A stretch of DNA of 64,000 nt, from assembly GCA_030530775.1 (NCBI GenBank), contig JAUMUG010000001.1, positions 62,001 to 126,000 on the forward strand, written 5' to 3'. The position numbers were made by a program, and so were the translations under genes. This document shows positions 10,154-20,246 of the stretch, piece by piece. Below the pieces are notes generated by a model. That model worked only from the letters and a program-made list of their open reading frames with translations. It had not been told where the DNA came from and did not search any database. Position 1 is the stretch's first letter, and every line of letters begins with the position of its first letter. The stretch comes from Lautropia sp. GTDB lineage: Bacteria > Pseudomonadota > Gammaproteobacteria > Burkholderiales > Burkholderiaceae_E.

Positions 10154-10455
10154 ATGCCGACCATGTTCCCGGCGACCATCCCCACACCGGCACCGGCGGC
10201 TGAGAACGCTGTGACGACCGGGACGGCGTTCCGCTCCCCCGGAGCCCGCCGCCGGGCTGCCCGGTCCGCTCGATGAAGCTCATCGTCCCGTCGAGCACAC
10301 CGAGCCCTTTCGTCGTCGCACCACCCAGGCCCCGAGTACCGGTCCGGCATCCGGCGGCGCGGACACCGAAAGCACCTTGCAGGTACATTGCAGTACGCCG
10401 CCAAGAAAACCAACGCTTGCACAATCCGTGATCCCCCTCTTACTATGGCGCCGCC
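10154..10455. other. Intergenic gap dprA–topB with a short repeat
   Basis: No gene is recognised here. It contains GCACCTTGCAGGTAC at 10372–10386, identical to 8519–8533 in the gap before dprA. A topB promoter probably lies in the last 100 bases, but I cannot point to convincing boxes. Confidence 0.5.
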
Positions 10456-13185
10456 ATGAGTAAAGCTTTGATCATTGCCGAGAAGCCTTCCGTCGCCGCC
10501 GACATCGCGCGAGCGCTGGGTGGTTTCGTTCGTCACGGCGACTATTTCGAAAATGACGACTACGTGCTCAGCTCGGCCGTTGGCCACCTGGTCGAGATTG
10601 CGGCGCCTGAGGAATATGAGGTCAAACGAGGTAAGTGGTCATTCACCAACCTTCCCGTCGTCCCTCCGCATTTCGACCTGAAACCGATCGAAAAAACCAA
10701 CGACCGGCTGAAGATGCTGCTCAAGCTGATCAAGCGCAAGGATGTCGGGGAACTGATCAACGCCTGTGATGCGGGACGTGAGGGTGAGCTGATCTTCCGA
10801 CTGATCGTGCAGTACGCGAAGGCCAGGCAGCCGATCAAAAGACTCTGGCTCCAGTCGATGACGCAGAATGCGATTCGCGACGGTTTCGCGCATCTGCGTG
10901 CCGGTGACGATATGAATGGCTTGGCCGAAGCCGCCCGCAGCCGCTCGGAGGCGGACTGGTTGGTCGGCATCAATGGCACGCGGGCGATGACGGCCTTCAA
11001 CTCGCGCGATGGTGGCTTCTACCTGACCACCGTCGGACGAGTGCAGACCCCGACGCTGGCCGTGGTGGTGGAGCGCGAAGAAAAAATCCGCAAGTTCGTT
11101 CCACGCGACTACTTCGAAGTGAAGGCGACTTTTGCCGCCAAGGCTGGCACCTACGAAGGCAAGTGGTTCGACCAGAAGTTCAAGAAATCGGACGACCCCG
11201 AACACAAGGCCGACCGTTTCTGGAGCCGTGCCGAAGCCGAAGCCATCGTCGCCGCCTGCGAAGGCCAGCCCGGCAGCATCACCGAGGAATCCAAGCCATC
11301 GACCCAGATCGCGCCGGCGCTATTCGATCTGACCACGCTGCAGCGGGAGGCCAACGGCCGCTTCGGTTTTTCGGCCAAGACCACACTGGCTCTGGCCCAG
11401 GCGCTCTACGAGAAACACAAGGTTCTGACCTACCCCCGTACCGATTCGCGTGCGCTGCCCGAAGACTATCTGGCCACTGTGCGCCAGACGCTGGAGCAGC
11501 TGTCGAACTCCATCCTGCATGGCGAGTTTTCTCGCACCATTCTCGAAAAGAACTGGGTCAAGCCCAACAAGCGGGTCTTCGACGACAGCAAGATTTCCGA
11601 TCACTTCGCCATCATCCCGACACTGCAGGCACCCAAGAACCTCTCGGATGCCGAGCAAAAGCTCTATGACCTGGTGGTGCGGCGATTCATGGCGGTGTTC
11701 TACCCGGCGGCCGAATACCTGGTCACGACCCGGATCACGACCGTCCAGGGCCATCCCTTCAAGACCGAAGGCCGGGTGCTGGTGAATCCCGGCTGGCTGG
11801 CCATCTATGGCAAGGATGCCGCTGCCGATGGTGCCCAGCCCAATCTGGTGGTGGTCGAGCCGGACGAACTGGTCCAGACCGATGAGATCGCCGTGCTGCC
11901 CAACCAGACCCGCCCACCGGCCCGCTATACCGAGGCCACACTGCTGTCGGCCATGGAAGGCGCCGGTAAACTGGTCGATGATGATGAATTACGGGAAGCC
12001 ATGGCCGGAAAAGGACTGGGTACTCCAGCCACCCGGGCCGCCATCATCGAGGGACTGATCACCGAACGCTATCTGCTGCGCGAGGGTCGCGAGATCATCC
12101 CGACCGCCAAGGCTTTCCAGCTGTTGACTTTGCTGCGCGGTCTGGATATCGCCGTGCTCAGCATGCCCGAGCTGACCGGCGAATGGGAATACAAACTCAG
12201 CCAACTCGAAAAAGGTCAGATCGAGCGCAGCGTATTCATGGCGGAAATTACCGCCATGACCAGAGAAATCGTCGAAAAAGCCCGTAATTACAAAGCCGAT
12301 ACGGTTCCGGGCGACTATGCGGAGCTCGAAACGCCCTGCCCTTCCTGCGGTGGCATCATCAAAGAGAATTACAAGCGCTTTGCTTGCACCCAGTGTGAAT
12401 TCTCGATCACCAAGATTCCAGGCGGTCGGCAGTTCGAATTGCCCGAGGTCGAAACCCTGCTGAAGGAACGGGTGCTCGGTCCGCTGACCGGCTTCCGCAG
12501 CAAGACGGGACGGCCGTTCTCGGCGATTCTGAAGATCAGTGGCGAGAACAAGCTGGAATTCGATTTTGGCCAGAACGACAACGATGAGGCCCAGGCCGAA
12601 AGCGTCGATTTCACGGGCCAGGAAGCGTTGGGTCCCTGCCCGAAATGCCAGGCCCAGGTCTACATCCACGGCATGAATTATGTATGCAGCAATGCCGTTG
12701 GTCCGACCCGCAGTTGCGACTTCCGCTCCGGCCGTGAAATCCTGCAGCAGCCGATCGAACCCGAACAAATGAAAAAGCTGCTGGCCGATGGCAAGACCGA
12801 TCTGCTCGCCGGTTTCGTTTCCTCACGCACCCGGCGCAAGTTCAAGGCATTCCTGGTGCGCGATGCCAATGGCAAGGTCGGCTTCGAGTTCGAGAACGCC
12901 CGGTCCAGGTCCGCAAAAGCCGATGCTGGTGAAAAGGCACCGGCCAAACGCAAAAGTCCTGCCACCCGCGCATCGGCCACCGGCACCCGGGCGGCCTCTC
13001 GCAAGAAAGCCGCTGCCGATGGCGATACGGCCACGGCAGGAACGGCCGAAAACGCTACGGCCGGCGTCGAGCCCGCAACAGGCAGAACCGCTGCAAAGAC
13101 GGCATCGACCGTCAGTCGGACCCGCAAAGCCACAGGCACCAAAAAGTCCAATATCGTGACCGACGGCAACTCAGAGAACGAATGA
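10456..13185 (+). CDS. topB: DNA topoisomerase III (type IA)
   Basis: A 909-aa type IA topoisomerase. The TOPRIM domain opens with KALIIAEKPSVAADIARAL and contains the acidic motif NACDAGREGELIFRLI. The catalytic tyrosine is Y326 in VLTYPRTDSRALPEDY. The C-terminal part has zinc-ribbon remnants (CPSCGG … CTQCEF, CPKCQAQVYIHGMNYVCSN) and topoisomerase C-repeats. It ends in an Ala/Lys/Thr-rich tail of about 95 residues (from about 815), probably disordered and DNA-binding. By family knowledge it decatenates replication and recombination intermediates. The stop overlaps the next start (ATGA). Confidence 0.96.
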   Translation: MSKALIIAEKPSVAADIARALGGFVRHGDYFENDDYVLSSAVGHLVEIAAPEEYEVKRGKWSFTNLPVVPPHFDLKPIEKTNDRLKMLLKLIKRKDVGELINACDAGREGELIFRLIVQYAKARQPIKRLWLQSMTQNAIRDGFAHLRAGDDMNGLAEAARSRSEADWLVGINGTRAMTAFNSRDGGFYLTTVGRVQTPTLAVVVEREEKIRKFVPRDYFEVKATFAAKAGTYEGKWFDQKFKKSDDPEHKADRFWSRAEAEAIVAACEGQPGSITEESKPSTQIAPALFDLTTLQREANGRFGFSAKTTLALAQALYEKHKVLTYPRTDSRALPEDYLATVRQTLEQLSNSILHGEFSRTILEKNWVKPNKRVFDDSKISDHFAIIPTLQAPKNLSDAEQKLYDLVVRRFMAVFYPAAEYLVTTRITTVQGHPFKTEGRVLVNPGWLAIYGKDAAADGAQPNLVVVEPDELVQTDEIAVLPNQTRPPARYTEATLLSAMEGAGKLVDDDELREAMAGKGLGTPATRAAIIEGLITERYLLREGREIIPTAKAFQLLTLLRGLDIAVLSMPELTGEWEYKLSQLEKGQIERSVFMAEITAMTREIVEKARNYKADTVPGDYAELETPCPSCGGIIKENYKRFACTQCEFSITKIPGGRQFELPEVETLLKERVLGPLTGFRSKTGRPFSAILKISGENKLEFDFGQNDNDEAQAESVDFTGQEALGPCPKCQAQVYIHGMNYVCSNAVGPTRSCDFRSGREILQQPIEPEQMKKLLADGKTDLLAGFVSSRTRRKFKAFLVRDANGKVGFEFENARSRSAKADAGEKAPAKRKSPATRASATGTRAASRKKAAADGDTATAGTAENATAGVEPATGRTAAKTASTVSRTRKATGTKKSNIVTDGNSENE

Positions 13186-13826
13186 TGTCAGCAGCAGTCC
13201 CCAGTCCGGCTGCGGCCGGACTGGTCGCAGCCGCCATCCCCCCAGTCGAACCGCATCCGCATCATCCCAGCGCTTTCTCCGTGCCACCGACCCCATCAGA
13301 GTATCTGCAGCTGCAGTGGGCCTTTGCCTACGGTTCACTGATCTGGAATCCCGAATTCGAATTCGAAGAACGCCACAAAGTCCGGATCGAAGGCTATCAC
13401 CGTGCCTTCTGCATCAATTCGCACACCTATCGGGGCACACCGGAATCCCCCGGCGTGGTGCTGGGTCTGGACGAGGGCGGCAGCTGCGAAGGTATTGTCT
13501 ATCGAGTCAAGGCCGGTGATGAAGCCAGGGTCATGGATCGTATCTATCAGCGCGAAATGCTCGATGAAGTCTATCGACCCAAAGTGCTGGACCTCTGCCT
13601 GGCCGATGGTCGCCGGATTCAGGTACTGACCTTCATCGCCTATCGAGGCTGCAGCCGCAGCTACCTGCCCGGCCCACGCAGCGAGATACTGCGCCGCCTG
13701 CGCGAATCAGCCGGTTTCAGAGGCAGCAACCGCGAGTACGCATTGAACACTCAGGCGGCACTGCATGCATGGGGCATTCATGACCCTGCGCTGGATTCCT
13801 TGCTGGCCGAAATGGATACCGTCTGA
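13182..13826 (+). CDS. ChaC-like gamma-glutamylcyclotransferase
   Basis: A 214-aa protein with WAFAYGSLIWNPEFEF, the phosphate-loop-like YGSL motif of the gamma-glutamylcyclotransferase fold. GYHRAFCINSHTYRGTPESP and EGIVYRVKAGDE follow, the pattern of the ChaC branch. By family knowledge ChaC enzymes cleave glutathione to 5-oxoproline and Cys-Gly in the cytosol. Its ATG overlaps the topB stop by 4 bp, so it is translationally coupled to topB. The first 40 residues are Pro/Ala/His-rich and outside the fold; a start nearer EYLQLQWAFAYG is conceivable. Confidence 0.88.
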   Translation: MMSAAVPSPAAAGLVAAAIPPVEPHPHHPSAFSVPPTPSEYLQLQWAFAYGSLIWNPEFEFEERHKVRIEGYHRAFCINSHTYRGTPESPGVVLGLDEGGSCEGIVYRVKAGDEARVMDRIYQREMLDEVYRPKVLDLCLADGRRIQVLTFIAYRGCSRSYLPGPRSEILRRLRESAGFRGSNREYALNTQAALHAWGIHDPALDSLLAEMDTV

Positions 13827-14213
13827 AACCGGTCCTGGGAACGAACGTCCATACGGCCATCATCGTTTTGCATCTCGACATCCCACTGCCTTACAGCGTA
13901 ACGGGAACACCCGTCGTCCCTAAGCCCTGACATCGACGGATCGCCGGCAGCCGTTCGACGGCGGTTTTTCGGGATGAACGATGAATACGATATGCTGTTT
14001 CATAGAGACTTTCCTTCACATTTGACCGCCTGGATGTCCATCCTTCACGACAAAAAACGAACGAGTGCGAAAAGTTTCGTCGAAATGCGATGGTTTCGAC
14101 AGACAAGGATATTCATCGTTGCCAGGGTTACGCCGCTCATCGGTTTACGTTAGGAGACGAATGGTATGGCACCTAGAATGAGATGAGTTTCACAGCCCAC
14201 GACATCTCATCCC
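13827..14213. other. Intergenic gap upstream of the lipoprotein gene
   Basis: Relatively AT-rich with no recognised gene on either strand. TAGAAT at 14174–14179, 34 bases before the lipoprotein start, could be a −10 box, but I see no matching −35 hexamer. TAGGAG at 14151–14156 is too far from the start codon to be its ribosome site. Confidence 0.4.
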
Positions 14214-16010
14214 ATGGCAGATTTCCCCCGTCAATTGATCCTCGTCTCTCTGACTGCATTGGGCCTCGCGGCCTGCGGCGGCGGTTCCGATTCTTCCACC
14301 AGCACGACCGGTGGCTCGGACAACATCAGCGGAACCACGACGACCACCGCAACAGGTACGACGACCACCGGCACCACCTCGAGCGCCAGCACCAAGTGGA
14401 ATCTGTCGACCGGTGCCTATTCTCCGGATCTGGCCGACACCAGTGCCTATCTGCCACTGGCGATCGCACTCGACACAATGACCGTCACCAGCAGCTCGCC
14501 GCGTCTGACGGTCGTTGCCACCAGCAGCACCGTCACTACGGTCAACCTGGATGGCACCGCCGTCATCACGCTGACCAAGGACGCCTACGGTGTCACCATC
14601 CGCAGCACACTCAGCGGTGACACCCACGTGGCCTATCAGCTGAGCGGCAGCGGCACCACGCCGATCACGCTCTACAGCGACAACGACTACAAACTGCTGT
14701 TGTCCAGCGCCACCATCGCCAGCAGCGATGGCCCAGCCATCAACCTGCAATCCAAAACCACGGCCTTCGTCGAACTGAGCGGCACCAGCACCCTGAGCGA
14801 CTCCAGCACCTGGAGCAGCCGCACCACCGATGACGGCGACTCGATGGATCTGAAAGCCACTTTCTTTGCCGAAGGCCCGCTGGTCTTCAGCGGCGACGGT
14901 GCGATGAACATCAACGCCACGCCCAAACATGCGCTGGTCAGCGATAAACACCTGCGCCTGAAAAGCGGCACGCTGACGCTGAATGCCGCCAGCAAGGATG
15001 GGCTGCGTGCCAACAATGCCTTCGTGATGGATGGCGGCACGCTGTCGATCACGACCCCGGCCGGCAAGGGCATCAAGGTCGAAGGCAAGGAAGACAGCGA
15101 GCAGGCGATCGGCTTCATCGCCATCAACGACGGCACGCTGACCATCACCAGTCATGACAAAGCCATCACTGCCTCGTGGAAAGCCGAAGACGATGCCGAC
15201 ACCACCGACACCTCCGATGACCCCGATCCGCGCGTGACCATCAATGGTGGCACGATCGAGGTGACGACCACCGGCACCCCCTACGAAGACCCGACTGGCG
15301 AGGATTCACTGTCGCCGGAAGGCATCGAAGCCAAATCGGTGCTAACCATCAATGGCGGCAACATCACCATCGACAGCACCGACGACAGCCTGAATGCCGG
15401 CACCGCCATCGTCATTGCAGGCGGCCGCCTGTACGCCACCAGCAGCGCCAACGACGCCATCGATTCCAACGGCACACTGACCATCTCGGGCGGCTACACC
15501 GTGGCAGTCGGCTCCTCTGTACCCGAAGGCGCATTCGACAACGACCGAAATACCTTTGCCATCACCGGTGGCGTGCTGGTCGGTATCGGCGGTACCAACA
15601 GCAGCCCGACCACCAGTGCCACGACGCAGAACAGCATCGCTGTCGGCGGCAATCTGACAGCCGGTCTGTGGACACTACGCGATGCCAGCGGCAATGCGGC
15701 CTTCTCCTTCCGACTGCCCATCGCCGCCCAGTCGATGGTGTTGAGCTCACCCAAGCTGACGAGCGGTACCACCTACACCGTGGTGACGGGTGGCACCCTG
15801 GGCACGGTGAGCGAAGACTTCAACGGCCTGGCCGTCGAACCGACCACCCATACCGGCGGCACCACGGGCGACAGCCTCACCATCACACAGACCGTCAGCA
15901 CCCTGGGCAACTTCATGCAGGGACCGGGTGGGGGTGGGATGATGCCGGGCGGCGGCGTTCCACCCACTGGTACGCCACCGATGGGCATGCCTCCAAACTT
16001 CGCGTGGTAA
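14214..16010 (+). CDS. Lipoprotein with Cthe_2159-type beta-helix carbohydrate-binding domain
   Basis: A 598-aa protein whose N-terminus (LVSLTALGLAACGGGSD) is a lipoprotein signal with the lipid-accepting cysteine in LAAC. A Thr/Ser/Gly linker follows. The body has repeated short beta units such as KSGTLTLNAASKDGLRANN, INDGTLTITSHDKAITA and INGGNITIDSTDDSLNAG, with regularly spaced Gly, Asn and Asp. I recognise this as the carbohydrate-binding domain family related to Clostridium Cthe_2159, a calcium-dependent parallel beta-helix that binds acidic polysaccharide. The last 35 residues are a Gly/Met/Pro-rich tail. It probably sits on the cell surface or outer membrane. It appears monocistronic. 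Confidence 0.82.
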   Translation: MADFPRQLILVSLTALGLAACGGGSDSSTSTTGGSDNISGTTTTTATGTTTTGTTSSASTKWNLSTGAYSPDLADTSAYLPLAIALDTMTVTSSSPRLTVVATSSTVTTVNLDGTAVITLTKDAYGVTIRSTLSGDTHVAYQLSGSGTTPITLYSDNDYKLLLSSATIASSDGPAINLQSKTTAFVELSGTSTLSDSSTWSSRTTDDGDSMDLKATFFAEGPLVFSGDGAMNINATPKHALVSDKHLRLKSGTLTLNAASKDGLRANNAFVMDGGTLSITTPAGKGIKVEGKEDSEQAIGFIAINDGTLTITSHDKAITASWKAEDDADTTDTSDDPDPRVTINGGTIEVTTTGTPYEDPTGEDSLSPEGIEAKSVLTINGGNITIDSTDDSLNAGTAIVIAGGRLYATSSANDAIDSNGTLTISGGYTVAVGSSVPEGAFDNDRNTFAITGGVLVGIGGTNSSPTTSATTQNSIAVGGNLTAGLWTLRDASGNAAFSFRLPIAAQSMVLSSPKLTSGTTYTVVTGGTLGTVSEDFNGLAVEPTTHTGGTTGDSLTITQTVSTLGNFMQGPGGGGMMPGGGVPPTGTPPMGMPPNFAW

Positions 16011-17851
<1,841 letters not shown>

Positions 17852-17924
17852 TCGTGACAGACATTTCGACCGACATCTGATCAAGGGTCATCCCCCAGAA
17901 AGAACGAAAAGCTGCAAACCCGCA

Positions 17925-17966
17925 AGCCGGCTCCGACAGACCAGGTCGTCGAGCCGGCTCTTTTTC
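17925..17966 (+). terminator. Rho-independent terminator of argG
   Basis: A perfect 9-bp inverted repeat AGCCGGCTC/GAGCCGGCT (17925–17933 with 17951–17959), extended inside by CGAC/GTCG-type pairing, is followed at once by CTTTTTC. It lies 73 bp after the argG stop. Confidence 0.85.
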
Positions 17967-18367
17967 GATTCATTCATGAGCCATGCCGGGTGTGGCTGGC
18001 CTATGCGCTCGCCATACCACTACAGGCCGAGTACCGATTGCCGAAGAAGTGGGTCATCTCTTCGCCGCGATACAAATCGGTGGTCGCTGCCCGCGAGATC
18101 ACCATACTGCCGGCCGCCGGAAAGCCCCGCAGAATACACAATGCAATGAAAGTCTGGATGGTGGGCGGAAAACATGATCGGCACGGTATTGGGCATGTGA
18201 ACACCAAGTAAAACCAGCAACGATTTTTCGCATGAACCAATTGCGCAGCATTGATTCATCAGCAATTCACATGACGCGTGGTATTTTGGACCTGTTCCCG
18301 AAGCCGAAGCGGCCCCGAGAGCCTGGATCACAGGCCCCCATGACGACCAACTCAGCGAGGATTCATC
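17967..18367. other. Intergenic gap argG–zinc-ribbon gene
   Basis: About 400 bp without a recognisable gene. Short open frames exist on both strands, but none resembles a known family or has a good ribosome site. The only clear signal is AGGA at 18357–18360, serving the next gene. Confidence 0.4.
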
Positions 18368-18592
18368 ATGCCTCTGATTTCCTGCCCCGAATGCAATCAT
18401 TCGGTATCCGATCAGGCCAGTGCCTGTCCTCAATGCGGCCATCCGATACGCAAGTTTCTACCCGCACATCAAGCCAACGACGATTGGAGCAAAGCCGCCG
18501 GCATGCTCAGTGCCGCCTGGGAGATTCCCAAAGTCAGAGTGACGCTGACCATGGTGGCCATCGTCGCCTTTCTGCTGTTTCTGTTCGATTGA
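18368..18592 (+). CDS. Small zinc-ribbon protein with C-terminal membrane anchor
   Basis: A 74-aa protein preceded by AGGA at 8-base spacing. Residues 4–25 form a zinc ribbon: CPEC near the start and CPQCG at about 20–24 (ISCPECNHSVSDQASACPQC). A short charged linker follows, then a single C-terminal hydrophobic helix (VTLTMVAIVAFLLFLF, about 58–73). This layout resembles the zinc-ribbon family that opens many small membrane proteins. Topology is probably ribbon in the cytoplasm and helix in the inner membrane. Function is unknown. Confidence 0.75.
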   Translation: MPLISCPECNHSVSDQASACPQCGHPIRKFLPAHQANDDWSKAAGMLSAAWEIPKVRVTLTMVAIVAFLLFLFD

Positions 18593-18605
18593 TCCATCCA
18601 GCCAA

Positions 18606-18645
18606 CCCCGGACGGGCGCCCGCCGGGTCCGGGGATTTCCTTCCC
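18606..18645 (+). terminator. Probable terminator between convergent genes
   Basis: An 8-bp inverted repeat CCCCGGAC/GTCCGGGG (18606–18613 with 18627–18634) with a GC-rich inner part lies 14 bp after the zinc-ribbon stop and is followed by ATTTCCTTCCC. The T tract is weak. The methyltransferase gene converges from the right and ends at 18741. Confidence 0.45.
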
Positions 18646-18740
18646 GATCGGTGGACACATCGACAAACACCCTGCCTTCGTCATCGACACCGGCACCAGA
18701 TCGGGGATCGAGGCGTTTCGGCCGATCGACCTTTTTCCGA

Positions 18741-20246
18741 TCAGGCTGCGTCCTCACGCAACAATCGATCCAACCGTTGTGACCGGATGCCATAGAAAGA
18801 TTTCAGTGCATCGACTTCGGCGTACACCTCATCGGCGGCTCTGGGATGAGCAGTCCGGCTGGCCAGAATCATCTTGTTCTTACTGGTGTGTTCCAGCGCG
18901 ATGAACTCAAACACCCGGGCGTCATAGCCTTCGGCTTCCAGCAGCAGGGCGCGCAGCCCATCGGTCAGCATTTCGGCCTCCTGCCCCTTGTGAATACCGT
19001 GACGCAGAACCGGTCTCAGCGGATGCGGAATGAGTAACTGTGGCCGCAATTCCCGATGACAGCAGGGTGAACACACAAGCATCGATGCCCGTTGCCGCAC
19101 CCCCTGAAACAGCGCCTCGTCGGTAGCCGTGTCACAGGCATGCAGCGCAATCATCCAGTCGGTGCCCATTGCTTTGCTGTGGGCAATGTCTCCCTGCTCG
19201 AAACGAAGCCCGTGCATACTCTGCTTCTGTGCAATCCGGTTGCAAAGCGCCACCAGATCAGTACGACGTTCGATGCCGACAGTCTCGACCCGCAGCCCCA
19301 GACCGTGCGTCAAGTAATCATGCAGCGCAAAAGTCAGATAACCTTTGCCCGCCCCAAAATCCCGAATACGCAAAGGGTTCTGATCCGGTCCGCCCAGACG
19401 CCGGCTGTCCGGGCTGTTCTGCCAAGCCGACACCAGGATTTCGACGAACTTGTTGATCTGCCGCCATTTGCGTGCCATGGCCGGTACCAGCTTGCCCGAG
19501 GGTTGCACGATGCCCAGATCGACCAGGAAAGGTCGATCCATCCGGATCAGATGCTGCTTGTCTCGGTTGTGCGCCTGGACATTCTGCCAATCGTTCGACC
19601 CCCTGCCATCACCGACGGAATCGGCCGTCGGATCAGCCGACCGACCTTCCTCCGGCATCAAAGCAGCCAAACGTCCCGGACGGGATCGCAACACATCCCG
19701 TGTCGTCACGACACTGCCGGCGGACTTCACTTGCGCCGCCATTCCGGAAGTCGTCATGGAAACCTTGGACTGTGCTCCGGCAGCATGTGCCGACTCGGAC
19801 CGTACCACAGTGTCGACGGGAGAAGCTGGGACGGAAACCCGTTTTATATTTCGTGACCGAATCAATGGTCGACCGCGTCTGCTGAAACCCAGCTCGCTGA
19901 CCTGATCGGTGGTTTCGAGTAGTGCACTGCCCATCTTCGTACCGAGCAGTCTATCGATCTGGGCCAATGTTTCGGCCTCGTCCAGACAATCGGTACGGTC
20001 ACGGGTGTCATACTGCCAAGTCAGACCCAGCTTGACGCCGTTGCCCACCCGTACCGGCTTGATGCGCAAGCGCTGCAGTACCGGCCCTTCATCGACAAAG
20101 CCCTCGGCCAGTATACGCACCAACGGTTTGGACAACACCAGTCTCTGCAGACGACGCTCTGTCAATGCCGCCGATACCAACGCCATGAAACGGATGCGGG
20201 CATCAGTCCCCGTATCGCGCGGGATTCCAGGTGTTTCGACGTTCAT
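18741..20246 (-). CDS. SAM-dependent methyltransferase (Methyltransf_32 type)
   Basis: A 501-aa protein. The C-terminal half contains HNRDKQHLIRMDRPFLVDLG, KWRQINKFVEIL and a SAM loop RDFGAGKGYLTFALHDYL. ALHACDTATDEAL and SPCCHRELRPQ follow, a layout I know from the methyltransferase family Pfam calls Methyltransf_32. The substrate is unknown. Residues about 125–240 are a low-complexity insert rich in S, R and G between the N-terminal domain and the methyltransferase core. The gene starts 4 bp inside the end of the AgcS gene, so the two are probably co-transcribed. Confidence 0.8.
   Translation of the reverse strand: MNVETPGIPRDTGTDARIRFMALVSAALTERRLQRLVLSKPLVRILAEGFVDEGPVLQRLRIKPVRVGNGVKLGLTWQYDTRDRTDCLDEAETLAQIDRLLGTKMGSALLETTDQVSELGFSRRGRPLIRSRNIKRVSVPASPVDTVVRSESAHAAGAQSKVSMTTSGMAAQVKSAGSVVTTRDVLRSRPGRLAALMPEEGRSADPTADSVGDGRGSNDWQNVQAHNRDKQHLIRMDRPFLVDLGIVQPSGKLVPAMARKWRQINKFVEILVSAWQNSPDSRRLGGPDQNPLRIRDFGAGKGYLTFALHDYLTHGLGLRVETVGIERRTDLVALCNRIAQKQSMHGLRFEQGDIAHSKAMGTDWMIALHACDTATDEALFQGVRQRASMLVCSPCCHRELRPQLLIPHPLRPVLRHGIHKGQEAEMLTDGLRALLLEAEGYDARVFEFIALEHTSKNKMILASRTAHPRAADEVYAEVDALKSFYGIRSQRLDRLLREDAA

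Noticed and set aside
18636..18740. Aspartic-protease-like text FVIDTGT in the gap after the zinc-ribbon gene
   Set aside because: Only about 25 residues look right (GGHIDKHPAFVIDTGTRSGI), with no start codon, no second motif and overlap with the converging gene; chance is likely.
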